Source: Candidatus Rokuibacteriota bacterium (GTDB lineage: Bacteria; Methylomirabilota; Methylomirabilia; Rokubacteriales; CSP1-6). From it: a DNA stretch of 64,000 nt. The notes under the pieces were generated by a model, which saw nothing but the letters and a program-made list of their open reading frames with translations, searched no databases and had not been told where the DNA came from. Position 1 is the stretch's first letter. Each line of letters starts with the position of its first letter. The stretch is taken from assembly GCA_003220535.1 (NCBI GenBank), contig QHSU01000070.1:124001-188000 (forward strand). The letters run 5' to 3'. Below, piece by piece: positions 16,379-27,087 of this stretch. The translations under genes were made by a program, and so were the position numbers.

Positions 16379-18958
16379 GTGCACCGTCTCGTCCGGGCAT
16401 TTCCTCTGTCCGACTCGGCCCCGTTCCGGGGCACGGCCAACGGGCCACTCGAAGCACGGGGGAGATTCTTTTTCGACGGCGCTCAGAAGGTGCTGCTGAA
16501 GGGCGTGACATACGGGCCATTCGCGCCGCTGAGCTCGGGGCACCACTTCCCCGATCCCGAGACGGTCGACCGAGACATGGCCCTCGTGAACGAGCTCGGC
16601 TCGAACACGATCCGGACGTTCACCGTCCCGCCTCGCTGGTTGCTCGACCTGGCCGAGCGCCGTGGCCTCCGCGTGCTCGTCGGAATACCCTGGGCCGAGC
16701 ACGTCTGCTTCCTCGACTCGAAGGAGCTGACCAACTCGATCCGTCACACAGTGGAGCGGGCGGTGGGGGAATGCGAGGATCATCCCGCCGTCGCCGCCTA
16801 TCTCGTGGGCAACGAGATCCCGCCGGACATCGTCCGCTGGTACGGACCCAAGCGGGTCGCGGCCTTCTTGCGCGAGCTGGTCGATGGCGTCAAGCGCCTC
16901 CAGCCCGAGGCGCTCGTGGGCTACGCGAACTTCCCCTCAACCGAATATCTCGAGACCGCCGACTTCACCGACTTCATCGCCTTCAACGTCTACCTGCACC
17001 GCGAGGCCGATCTGCGCCGGTACCTGCACCGCCTGCACACGCTGGCCGGTGACCGGCCGCTCGTGCTCACCGAATTCGGCATGGACTCGAGTCGCGAGGG
17101 GCTGCAGCAGCAGGCGGCGACCCTCGCCTGGCAGCTGCGAACGGCCCAGATGATGGGGACCGCCGGCACGTTCGTCTTCTCGTTCACGGACGAGTGGTTC
17201 ACGGGCGGCTACGACATCCAGGACTGGGCCTTCGGCCTGGTCGACCGTGATCGGCACACGAAGCCGGCGTTTGGTGCGGTTCAGCGCTCGTACACGGCCG
17301 ACGAGCTCCCGGTCCTGGACGAGTACCCGAAGGTGTCGGTCGTCGTGTGCGCATACAACGCCGAGAGCACCATGAACGCCTGTCTCGATTCGTTGCAGCG
17401 CCTCCGCTACCCCGCCTACGAGATGATCGTCGTCAACGACGGCTCCAGGGATCGGACGGGCGAGATCGCCGAGCAGTACGAGGGCGTGCAGGTCATCCAC
17501 CAGGTGAACAAGGGGTTGAGCGCTGCGCGCAACGTCGGGATCGCCAATTCTCGCGGCGACATCGTGGCGTTCACCGATTCCGACTGCGTCGTGGATCCCG
17601 ACTGGCTCTACTATCTCGTCGCGACCTTTCTGTCCTCGGGGCTGCCCGCGGTCGGCGGGCCCAACTTGCCGCCCCCGGAGGACTCCTTCGTCGCCTCGTG
17701 CGTGGCGGCCTCGCCGGGCGGCCCGCTGCACGTGTTGCTGGACGACGAGGAGGCCGAGCACATCCCCGGCTGCAACATGGCGTTCCGGCGCGAGGTGCTC
17801 GAGGAGATCGGCGGGTTCGATCCGATCTTCCGTGCCGCCGGAGACGACGTCGATCTTTGCTGGCGACTGCAAGAGAAGGGCTACCGCATCGGCTTCAGCC
17901 CGGCGGCCATGGTGTGGCACTTCCGCCGCAACACCGTGAACGCCTACATTGGCCAGCAGCGGGGGTACGGCAAGGCCGAGGCGCTGCTGTATTTCCGGCA
18001 TCCGTACCGCTTCAACGCGTTCCTCTACTCGCGGTGGCGAGGTCGAATCTACGGCGGCATCTCGTCGCTGGTCCCATGGCGCCGGCCGGTCATCTACGGC
18101 GGCGTCTTCGGCCGCGGCCTCTTCCAGACGCTCTACCAGCCACCCACGAGCTTCTTCGCGCATCTGCCGTTCACGTTCGAGTGGAGCGTGGCCGCCGCGC
18201 TGCTGATCCTCCTCGCGATGGCGAGGGGCAGCTGGGCGTGGGCCGCGCTCGGCCTCGCGCCGCTCGGGCTCACGTGGGGATGCTGCGTGGCCTCCGCGCT
18301 GCGGGCCCGCGTGGACGCGCCGGCCACCGGCGTCCGCGGACGGCTCTTGATCGCGCTGCTGACCTATCTCGGTCCCCTGCTTCGCTGTCTCGAGCGATAC
18401 CGCTGGTGGGTGCGGGGTCTCTCCGCGGCCGAGCCGGTGAAGGGCGACTCGTCGGCGCGCGCCATCCCCCTGTCGTGGCGCGAGTGCGCGTTCGCCCTCT
18501 CCTTCTGGACCGAGGACGGCCTCGAGAAGGAGACGATCCTTCACGGGCTCTGGCAGGCCGTGGCCGCCCGCAAGTACTTCGTCCTGGCGGACCAGGGGTG
18601 GAGCGACTGGGACCTCGAGGTGCACGGCGGGCTCTGGTCGAGAGCGCGGATCAAGGTGGCCACCGAGAACCACGGTGGTGAGCGTCGGGTCCTGCGCATC
18701 AAGTGCGCGCTCCGGGGCTCGCGGCTCGCGAGTCTCGGCGCCGTCGGCGCCCTCGTGCTGGCCCTGCTGGGCCTCAAGCTGGACTTCCTGCCGCTCACGC
18801 TGACCGGCGCCGGCGCCGTCGTCGTCGTGGCGGTCGCCCTCGTGCGCGAGAACCTGAGTCTCGGCCGGATGCTGCGCGAGACGCTCCAGGTCGTGGCGCG
18901 CCGCGCGCGGCTCCGCTATGCGCCGAGCCTTCGAGCCCACGCGGGCGAGGCGAAGTGA
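16379..18958 (+). CDS. Glycosidase-like TIM barrel fused to a family 2 glycosyltransferase
   Basis: An 859-residue two-enzyme protein. Residues about 30-310 form a clan A glycosidase-like barrel with likely acid/base E146 (LVGNEIP) and nucleophile E232 (LTEFGMDS). From about 318 a GT2 domain follows: VSVVVCAYNAEST, VVNDGSRDRTGE, a TDSDC metal motif and GGFDPIFRAAGDDVDLCWRL. Hydrophobic segments at about 605-650 and 690-710 and again near the C-terminus suggest membrane anchoring. It probably polymerises a glycan on the inner membrane while the barrel trims or transglycosylates it; substrate unknown. GTG 16379 is chosen for its strong ribosome site. Its end overlaps an ABC exporter gene by 4 bases. 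Confidence 0.82.
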   Translation: MHRLVRAFPLSDSAPFRGTANGPLEARGRFFFDGAQKVLLKGVTYGPFAPLSSGHHFPDPETVDRDMALVNELGSNTIRTFTVPPRWLLDLAERRGLRVLVGIPWAEHVCFLDSKELTNSIRHTVERAVGECEDHPAVAAYLVGNEIPPDIVRWYGPKRVAAFLRELVDGVKRLQPEALVGYANFPSTEYLETADFTDFIAFNVYLHREADLRRYLHRLHTLAGDRPLVLTEFGMDSSREGLQQQAATLAWQLRTAQMMGTAGTFVFSFTDEWFTGGYDIQDWAFGLVDRDRHTKPAFGAVQRSYTADELPVLDEYPKVSVVVCAYNAESTMNACLDSLQRLRYPAYEMIVVNDGSRDRTGEIAEQYEGVQVIHQVNKGLSAARNVGIANSRGDIVAFTDSDCVVDPDWLYYLVATFLSSGLPAVGGPNLPPPEDSFVASCVAASPGGPLHVLLDDEEAEHIPGCNMAFRREVLEEIGGFDPIFRAAGDDVDLCWRLQEKGYRIGFSPAAMVWHFRRNTVNAYIGQQRGYGKAEALLYFRHPYRFNAFLYSRWRGRIYGGISSLVPWRRPVIYGGVFGRGLFQTLYQPPTSFFAHLPFTFEWSVAAALLILLAMARGSWAWAALGLAPLGLTWGCCVASALRARVDAPATGVRGRLLIALLTYLGPLLRCLERYRWWVRGLSAAEPVKGDSSARAIPLSWRECAFALSFWTEDGLEKETILHGLWQAVAARKYFVLADQGWSDWDLEVHGGLWSRARIKVATENHGGERRVLRIKCALRGSRLASLGAVGALVLALLGLKLDFLPLTLTGAGAVVVVAVALVRENLSLGRMLRETLQVVARRARLRYAPSLRAHAGEAK

Positions 18959-20739
18959 GCGGCGTCACCCGCCGGATCCTCCCGTATCTCGACGCGCACC
19001 GACGGACGCTCGCGTGGGCGTTCGTCCAGGTGCTGCTCATCAGCGGCTGCGAGCTGCTCAAACCCTGGCCGCTCAAGGTCGTCATCGACACGGTCCTGGG
19101 TGGGCGGCCCCTGCCGTGGGGATCGGTATCCGGGTGGTCGTCCTCAACCCTCCTCCTCGCCGCGTGCGTCACCCTCGTGCTCATCTATGCCGTCCTCGGC
19201 GCGCTCACCGTCCTGAACAACCACACGACGATCCGAGTCGGCCAGCGGATGGTGAACGAGCTCCGCAGCGATCTGTACGGCCATCTCCACCGGCTGTCCC
19301 TCGCGTTCCACGGCCGCGCCCGGATCGGCGACCTGCTCTATCGCGTGACCGCCGACACCCTGGCGCTGCAGACGCTCACGATGAACTGCCTGTTCCCGGC
19401 CGTGACCGCGCTGACGCTCCTGACCGGCATGTCCGTGATCATGCTCCGACTGGACGCGGCGCTCACCCTGCTGGCCCTCGCCGTGTGCCCCGTGCTTTTC
19501 GTGGCCATCGGGCGACTCACCGCGCGAATCACACGGGCCGCTGCGCACGTCCGTGAAGGAGAGAGCGAGGTCTACGCGGTCGTTCAGCGCGCCATGTCCG
19601 CGATGCGAGTGGTTCAGGCCTTCACGCGCGAGGAGGACGAGCACCGGCGGTTCATGACCGCTAGCCGGCAGAGCCTCGCCGCCGGACTGCGACTCTACAC
19701 GCTGCAGACGTTCTACTCGGGGGTCGTCAACGTGGTGATCGCGGTCGGCACGGCCGCCGTGGTGTGGATGGGCGCACGTCATGTCATGGACGGCTCGCTG
19801 AGCGTCGGCTCGCTCATGGTTTTCGTCTCCTACCTCGCGTCACTCTACGGGCCGATCAACAGCATGTTCCAGACCTGGGGCCTCGCCCAGGGCTCCACCG
19901 TCGGCCTGCGGCGCGTCTTCGACCTGCTCGACGTCGAGCGCGACATCGCCGATGGCGGCCGGGACTTCCAGCCCCAGGGCGCGCGGGGCGAGGTGGCCTG
20001 GGAGGCCGTCGCGTTCGAGTACACGCGCGGCCGTCCGGTACTCGATGGCGTTAGCCTCCGGGTCGAGCCGGGGCAAACGGTGGCCATCGTGGGCGCGACG
20101 GGCGCCGGTAAGTCCACGCTCCTGAGCCTGCTCCCCCGCTTTTACGATGCGACGGCGGGCCGGGTCCTCGTCGACGGCGTGGACGTGCGTGACTACCGGC
20201 TCGCGTCGCTTCGTCGACAGATCGCCATGGTGCTGCAGCCACCGCTCGTGTTGCCGACGACCCTCCGCGACAACATCGCGTTCGGTCGTCCGGGGGCGGG
20301 GGCCGACGAGATCGTGGCGGCCGCGCGGATGGCCGGGATCCACGACGCCATCGTGACGCTCCCCGACGGGTACGACACGGTCGTCGGCGAGGGGGGCGTC
20401 ACCCTGTCCGAGGGCGAGAAGCAACGCATCACCATCGCGCGCGCGATCGTACGCGACGCGCCGATTCTGATTCTCGACGAGCCCACGTCCTCGCTCGACG
20501 TCGAGACCGAGGCCCTCATCATGCAGGGGCTCGAGCGGCTCACGGCGGGCCGGACGACGTTCGTCATCGCGCACCGGCTCTCGACGGTCCGGCAGGCCGA
20601 CCTGATCGTCGTCTTGCGCGACGGCCGGATCGTGGAGCACGGACGTTTCGATGCGCTCGTCGAGCGGCGAGGCGTCTTCGCCGCGCTCTACCGCCTGGGG
20701 ACCGGCCCCCGGCCGGAGGACACGGTTGCGATCCGGTAG
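18955..20739 (+). CDS. ABC exporter, fused permease-ATPase
   Basis: A 594-residue half-transporter of the MsbA/NdvA type. The N-terminal half carries six membrane helices (beginning about RTLAWAFVQVLLISG). The C-terminal ATPase has Walker A GATGAGKST, Q-loop VLQPP, a signature LSEGEKQR that deviates from LSGGQ, Walker B ILILDEPTSSLD and H-loop IAHRLST. The GTG at 18955 overlaps the preceding stop (GTGA), so it is translated together with the glycosyltransferase and most likely exports that enzyme's glycan, as NdvA does for cyclic glucans; that role is inferred. Its stop abuts the opposing gene's stop with no base between. Confidence 0.9.
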   Translation: MSGVTRRILPYLDAHRRTLAWAFVQVLLISGCELLKPWPLKVVIDTVLGGRPLPWGSVSGWSSSTLLLAACVTLVLIYAVLGALTVLNNHTTIRVGQRMVNELRSDLYGHLHRLSLAFHGRARIGDLLYRVTADTLALQTLTMNCLFPAVTALTLLTGMSVIMLRLDAALTLLALAVCPVLFVAIGRLTARITRAAAHVREGESEVYAVVQRAMSAMRVVQAFTREEDEHRRFMTASRQSLAAGLRLYTLQTFYSGVVNVVIAVGTAAVVWMGARHVMDGSLSVGSLMVFVSYLASLYGPINSMFQTWGLAQGSTVGLRRVFDLLDVERDIADGGRDFQPQGARGEVAWEAVAFEYTRGRPVLDGVSLRVEPGQTVAIVGATGAGKSTLLSLLPRFYDATAGRVLVDGVDVRDYRLASLRRQIAMVLQPPLVLPTTLRDNIAFGRPGAGADEIVAAARMAGIHDAIVTLPDGYDTVVGEGGVTLSEGEKQRITIARAIVRDAPILILDEPTSSLDVETEALIMQGLERLTAGRTTFVIAHRLSTVRQADLIVVLRDGRIVEHGRFDALVERRGVFAALYRLGTGPRPEDTVAIR

Positions 20740-21774
20740 CTAGTACCCCTTCGCGCGGTCGACCAGGTTCAGGAGCGGCGCGCCGTCCAGGTAACGACGT
20801 AGATTTTCCGCGAACAGCTCGCAGCACTTCTCGTCGTAGCTCGCGACGAAGCCGGAGACGTGCGGCGAGAGGATGGCGTTGTCGACCGCGTACAGGGGAT
20901 GACCGGCCGGCGGCGGCTCCTGCGCGAAGACGTCGACCGCCGCGGCCGCGATGCGCTTGTCCGCCAGCGCCCGCGCCAGGGCCGCCTCGTCGATGCTCGA
21001 GCCGCGGCCGACGTTGATGAGGTAAGCGGAGGGCTTCATCATGCTAAGCTCCCGCTCGCCGATCATGCCGTGCGTCTCGCGGGTGAGCGGGGCGCACATC
21101 ACGACGATGTCCGATCGGGCCAGGAGCTCCGCCAGACGCTCGGGCGAGAACCACTCGTCCGGGAAGACCCCTTCGGGGTCGCCCGTGCCGGGCAGGCAGT
21201 AGCCGGAATCGGCGCGCCGCGTCGGGTCGCGCTTGCACGCGAGCACGGTCATCGCGAACGCGGTCTTGGCGATGCGGGCGAGTTCGCGCCCGATACTCCC
21301 GTAGCCGATGATGCCGAGGGTGGCGCCGCGCACCTCGGTGGGCACGAACAGCGGCCACCGCTGTGCGTCCGGCGGCCACACGCCCCGGGCCTGCCATTCG
21401 ACCATCCGTGGCACGCGGTGGGCCAGCGACAGGAGCACGGTGATCGCGTACTCGGCGACCGTCGCGGCGTGCACGCCACTCGTGGTCGTCAGGGCGATCG
21501 CGCCGTTCGCGTAGATCGGGTGATCGTAGAGGCCGTTCACGCCCGCCATGTGCACTTGCACCCACTTGAGAGGGGGCGCGCCCGATAGGTCGGGCGGGAG
21601 CGTGACCGCGTAGAGGATGTCCGCGCGCGCGTAGTCGGCGCTCTCCGGATCGTCACGCGTCACCGTGAGACGGGGCGACACGCGGCGCAGCCGGTCCAGC
21701 TGGGCCTCGCCGAAGCGCATCGTCACGAGCACGTTCGGGGTCGTCGCGGCCCGATCGCGATCGCGGGAGCGCAT
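20740..21774 (-). CDS. D-2-hydroxyacid dehydrogenase
   Basis: NAD(P)-dependent oxidoreductase interconverting a 2-oxo acid and its D-hydroxy acid. The 344 residues have the cofactor loop GIIGYGSIGRELARIAK and the catalytic trio: Arg in NVGRGSSIDE, Glu in DVFAQEPPP and His in SPHVSGF. Substrate is not evident; it resembles the glyoxylate/phosphoglycerate dehydrogenase branch. An insertion after the Rossmann fold (about CLPGTGDPEGVFPDEW) is longer than usual. ATG 21774 is used because further upstream the frame becomes Arg/Ser-rich and enters the UPF0182 gene. Confidence 0.9.
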   Translation of the reverse strand: MRSRDRDRAATTPNVLVTMRFGEAQLDRLRRVSPRLTVTRDDPESADYARADILYAVTLPPDLSGAPPLKWVQVHMAGVNGLYDHPIYANGAIALTTTSGVHAATVAEYAITVLLSLAHRVPRMVEWQARGVWPPDAQRWPLFVPTEVRGATLGIIGYGSIGRELARIAKTAFAMTVLACKRDPTRRADSGYCLPGTGDPEGVFPDEWFSPERLAELLARSDIVVMCAPLTRETHGMIGERELSMMKPSAYLINVGRGSSIDEAALARALADKRIAAAAVDVFAQEPPPAGHPLYAVDNAILSPHVSGFVASYDEKCCELFAENLRRYLDGAPLLNLVDRAKGY

Positions 21775-21787
21775 CAGCGGGCCCCCC

Positions 21788-24502
21788 TCACTTCGACTGT
21801 GTGAGGGCGCGGAGCGTCTCCTCGAGGCGCTTCTGCTCCGTTCCGTAGGTCGCCCAGTCGCCGCGCCGAAGCGCGTCCTGCGCCCGCGTCCAGATCTCCC
21901 AGGCTCGCTGGGCGAGCTGGCGCGCTCCGGCGGCGCCGTCCATCGGGGCGCCGGCCGACGCCGCCGCAGCGGCGGCGGGCGATACCGGCGACGAGCGTCC
22001 ACCGAAGATCCGGGAGAGGGACTGCTCGAGCGTTGGCTCCATCGCGATCTGATTGCCGTACGCGACGATCACTCTGCGCAGCTCGGGCAGCGCCCCCTGC
22101 TCGGAGGCGGCGAGGTAGAGGGGCTGGACGTAGATCAGCGACTGGTCGATGGGGATCGCCAGCAGCGAGCCGCGGATCACCGTCGAGCCGCGCTGGTTCC
22201 AGAGCGAGAGCTGCTGGGAGATGATGGGATCCTGGTCGATCCGGGCGTCGATCTGCCGCGGGCCGTAGACGAGCTTCTGCTTGGGGAAGTTGAAGACGAT
22301 CAGGCGTCCGTAGCTCGGCGGGTCGGAGCGGGCCGCCATCCACGCGATCATGTTGTCCCGGCGCGCTGGATTGAAGAGCGTGAGCAGAATGAACTCCTCC
22401 TTCTGCTCGCCCGGCAGCCGCATGATCGTGTAGTAGGGCTCCATGTCGCGGTCGCGGCCCTCGATCGCCCGTCGCGGCACCGCCCAGAGGTCTTCCTTGT
22501 TGTAGAACACCTGGGGATCGAGCATGTGGTAGGTCGCGTACTTCCGCGCCTGGATGGCGAAGAAGTCCTCGGGGTAGCGGATGTGGCGCCGGAGCCCCTC
22601 CGGCATCCGGTCCAGCGGCTTGAGGAGTCCGGGGAAGGCGTTGCCGTAGGCCCGGACGATCGGGTCGGTGTCGTCGGCGCGATAGAAGGTCACCGTGCCG
22701 TCGTAGGCATCGACCGTGACCTTCACCGAGTTGCGCATGTAGTTGCCGATGCCGGGGACCGGATCCGAGTAGGGATACCGGTCGGTCGTCGTGTACCCGT
22801 CCAGCATCCAGATCATGCGTCCGTCGTCGTCGATGACCATGTACGGGTCGCGGTCGTATCTGAAAAACGGGGCGACCTGCCGGATGCGCTGCACGACGGC
22901 GCGGTGGATCATGATCCGGCTCTGGTCGGTGAGGTCGTTGGACAGGAGGATCTTGATCTCGCCGAACCGCACAGCGAACGCGACCTTGCGGAAGAAGGAC
23001 GAGAGCGTGATACCGCCGCCGCCGCTGTAGGTCGTGTACTCGTTCTTGTCGCCCGAGGGATAGTCGAGCTCCTGCGACTTGGTCCTGACCAGCACGTAGT
23101 CGTTCGACACCTCTCCGTAGTAGATCTGCGGCCGCGTGATCTTCGGGAAGCCGTTCGTGGACCGCGGCGGGATGTCCTGGACCCAGAGCTCGGGCAGCCC
23201 CTCGGGTGTGATGCGGTTGACGGGGCCGACGACGACGCCATAGCCGTGCGTATACGTGAGCGCCTCGTTGATGAAGCCGCGGCTCTGCAGATGCTGGTAC
23301 GAGAGCTCGCGCGGCGACAGCATGAGCTGGCGATACTCGCCGCTGACGACGTAGCGGTCGTTGTCCACGTCGACGAACTTGTAGTAGGTCCGGATCTCCT
23401 GGAGCTGCGCGAACGTCCGGAGAAGGGGCCGGTAATCCCACAAGCGGATGTTCTTGACGGTCGCCGCGTTGCGCTCGAGCGACCGTGCGTCCAGGGTCTC
23501 GTCGGCCGGGAACTCGCGCTCGACGATGCGGTCGAGCCCGTACGCCTGTCGGGTCATGCGGATGTTGTGGGCGATGAAGGGGCGCTCGGCCGCGAGCTCG
23601 TTGGGCGTCACCCGGAAGCGTTGCAGCAGCGCCGGATAGACGCCGAGCCCCACCACCCAGACCAGGGCCAGCGCGATCAGGCCGCCCGCGACCAGGCGCA
23701 GCCCCGACCGCGCGATCTGGGCCACGCAGGCGACGGCGCAGAGCGCCGCGAACACGGCGAGGGCGCCGAGCACCGGCAGAGACGCGTAGATGTCCGTGTA
23801 CGAGGCTCCGAACACGATGCCGCGCGGCGAGAAGACCAGCTCGAACCGGTCGAGCCAGAACCCGATCGCCTTGAGGACCAGCGCCAGGGCGCCCAGGACG
23901 AGGAGGTGGGTGCGGGCGCCGGCCGCCAGCCGCGGACCGCGGCTCGTCAGCACGAGGCTCCGCTGGAGCACGTAGATGCCGAGGGTGAGGACGATCGTGG
24001 CGGTGACGAGGGTGAGGACCCACCCGTGGACGAGCCGCCAGAGCGGCAGGACGAAGACGAAGAAGCTGAGGTCGTAGCCGAAGAGGGGGTCGGGGGCGCC
24101 GAACGGTGTGGCGTTGAAGTAGCCCAGCACCGTCTCCCAGTGGACGGTCGCCCGCATCCCCGACGCCAGCGCGATCAGCGCCAGCACGATCGGCAGGAAG
24201 CGGCGGATCAACGGCTCGATGATGACCCGGCTCGGCAGGCCGAGCTGGTCTTCGAGCTCCCAGATGACGTCGGGCGCCGCCGTGCGGGCCGCGAACGTCA
24301 GGTTGGCGTAAAGGAAGACGAGCACGCCGACGGCCATCGCGGCGAAGAGCGACCCCCGCAACGAGAGCGTCTTCAGGAAGACGTCCGTGTAGCCGACCTC
24401 GCCGAACCAGAGCCAGTCGGTGTAGAGCGGGACGACCTGGGCGATCAGGGCGAGGACCAGGAGCAGCAGGAGCAGCAGCAGGACAGGCTGCGGCCGGTTC
24501 AT
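21788..24502 (-). CDS. UPF0182 family membrane protein
   Basis: Large integral membrane protein of unknown function. The 904 residues begin with about seven hydrophobic helices (residues 1-315), including the family's VPLYTDWLWFGEVGYTDVF just after the first. A long extracytoplasmic part follows with conserved stretches such as NIRLWDYRPLL, FVDVDNDRY, ALTYTHGYGVV, GEVSNDYV and YPEDFFAIQ. The tail has an Ala-rich linker and a short helix (AQRAWEIWTRAQDALRRGDW) seen in many members. A GGAGG site lies just before the ATG at 24502. It follows ahcY by 19 bases and may be co-transcribed. Confidence 0.93.
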   Translation of the reverse strand: MNRPQPVLLLLLLLLVLALIAQVVPLYTDWLWFGEVGYTDVFLKTLSLRGSLFAAMAVGVLVFLYANLTFAARTAAPDVIWELEDQLGLPSRVIIEPLIRRFLPIVLALIALASGMRATVHWETVLGYFNATPFGAPDPLFGYDLSFFVFVLPLWRLVHGWVLTLVTATIVLTLGIYVLQRSLVLTSRGPRLAAGARTHLLVLGALALVLKAIGFWLDRFELVFSPRGIVFGASYTDIYASLPVLGALAVFAALCAVACVAQIARSGLRLVAGGLIALALVWVVGLGVYPALLQRFRVTPNELAAERPFIAHNIRMTRQAYGLDRIVEREFPADETLDARSLERNAATVKNIRLWDYRPLLRTFAQLQEIRTYYKFVDVDNDRYVVSGEYRQLMLSPRELSYQHLQSRGFINEALTYTHGYGVVVGPVNRITPEGLPELWVQDIPPRSTNGFPKITRPQIYYGEVSNDYVLVRTKSQELDYPSGDKNEYTTYSGGGGITLSSFFRKVAFAVRFGEIKILLSNDLTDQSRIMIHRAVVQRIRQVAPFFRYDRDPYMVIDDDGRMIWMLDGYTTTDRYPYSDPVPGIGNYMRNSVKVTVDAYDGTVTFYRADDTDPIVRAYGNAFPGLLKPLDRMPEGLRRHIRYPEDFFAIQARKYATYHMLDPQVFYNKEDLWAVPRRAIEGRDRDMEPYYTIMRLPGEQKEEFILLTLFNPARRDNMIAWMAARSDPPSYGRLIVFNFPKQKLVYGPRQIDARIDQDPIISQQLSLWNQRGSTVIRGSLLAIPIDQSLIYVQPLYLAASEQGALPELRRVIVAYGNQIAMEPTLEQSLSRIFGGRSSPVSPAAAAAASAGAPMDGAAGARQLAQRAWEIWTRAQDALRRGDWATYGTEQKRLEETLRALTQSK

Positions 24503-24521
24503 AGACCTCCGAGTGGCCCGA

Positions 24522-25868
<1,347 letters not shown>

Positions 25869-27020
25869 CTACACGCCCGCGTCGTCGCGCAGATCCTTCA
25901 CGCGGCTCGTCCGCTCCCAGGCGAACTCGGGCTCCGAGCGCCCGAAGTGGCCGTAGGCGGCGGTCTTCTTGTAGATCGGCCGGCGCAGGTCGAGATACTT
26001 GATGATCCCGGCCGGCGTGAAATCGAAGTGGCGCCGGACCAGCCCCTCGAGGACCCGGTTCGGGACCTTGCCGGTGCCGAAGGTGTCGACCATGATCGAG
26101 ACGGGCTCGGCGACGCCGATGGCGTAGGCGACCTGCACTTGCGCCCGCCCCGCCAGACCGGCGGCGACGATGTTCTTGGCCACGTGGCGCGCCATGTAGC
26201 AAGCGGAGCGGTCCACCTTCGTCGGGTCCTTGCCCGAGAACGCGCCGCCGCCGTGCGGGCACGAGCCGCCGTACGTGTCGACGATGATCTTGCGCCCGGT
26301 GAGGCCAGTGTCGCCCATCGGGCCACCGGTCACGAATCGTCCGGTCGGGTTCACGTGGACGATGCAGCGCTGCAGGTCGAGGAGCTCGGCCGGGATCGTC
26401 GGGACGATCACCTGCTCGATGACTTCGTCGCGGATCCGCGCCGCTCCGACGTCGGGGCTGTGCTGCGTCGAGACGACGACCGTCTCGACCGCGCGCGGGA
26501 CGCCGTCGACGTACCGCACGGTCACCTGGGACTTGCCGTCGGGGCGGAGATAGTCGAGCGCGCCCGATTTGCGCCGCTCGGCGAGTCGCATGACGAGCTT
26601 GTGCGCGAGCATAATCGGGACCGGCATGAGCTCGGGGGTCTCCGTGCACGCGTAGCCGAACATGAGCCCCTGGTCGCCCGCGCCGAGCTTGTCGACGCCC
26701 TGGGCGATGTCGGCCGACTGCTCGTCGATCGCCGCGATCACTCCGCACGTCTCGTAGTCGAAGCCGTATTTCGCTCGCGTGTAGCCGACCTCGCGGATCG
26801 TGTCGCGCGCGATGCGCGGAATGTCGACGTAGCACGACGTGGTGATCTCGCCCGCTACCACCACGAGCCCGGTGGTCAGGAGCGACTCGCACGCGACGCG
26901 GCCGGTCGGGTCCTGGGTAATGATCGCGTCCAGCACCGCGTCGGAGATCTGGTCGGCGATCTTGTCGGGGTGACCCTCGGTCACGGACTCCGACGTGAAG
27001 AGATATTCGTCGTGCACCAT
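25869..27020 (-). CDS. metK: S-adenosylmethionine synthase
   Basis: Forms S-adenosylmethionine from methionine and ATP. The 383 residues have [14 protein letters not shown] at the N-terminus, the [12 protein letters not shown] loop, the phosphate loop [16 protein letters not shown] and the closing AYGHFGR segment, all conserved. The frame allows a start 6 codons further up, but [12 protein letters not shown] matches the family. A TACAGT element with an extended TG lies 43 bases upstream. It heads the metK-ahcY pair. Confidence 0.96.
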   Translation of the reverse strand: MVHDEYLFTSESVTEGHPDKIADQISDAVLDAIITQDPTGRVACESLLTTGLVVVAGEITTSCYVDIPRIARDTIREVGYTRAKYGFDYETCGVIAAIDEQSADIAQGVDKLGAGDQGLMFGYACTETPELMPVPIMLAHKLVMRLAERRKSGALDYLRPDGKSQVTVRYVDGVPRAVETVVVSTQHSPDVGAARIRDEVIEQVIVPTIPAELLDLQRCIVHVNPTGRFVTGGPMGDTGLTGRKIIVDTYGGSCPHGGGAFSGKDPTKVDRSACYMARHVAKNIVAAGLAGRAQVQVAYAIGVAEPVSIMVDTFGTGKVPNRVLEGLVRRHFDFTPAGIIKYLDLRRPIYKKTAAYGHFGRSEPEFAWERTSRVKDLRDDAGV

Positions 27021-27063
27021 CGACACCCCCCCGCGCATCGCGTCCGGCGATGCGAGCGGTGCA

Positions 27064-27069
27064 ACTGTA
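27064..27069 (-). promoter_or_regulatory. Extended -10 element before metK
   Basis: Read on the minus strand, TGCTACAGT gives an extended -10 (TG-N-TACAGT) with a poor -35 (TTTAGC) 17 bases upstream. It falls in the 67-base gap between pgi/pmi and metK. Confidence 0.4.
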
Positions 27070-27087
27070 GCACGAATCGTCGCGAGG

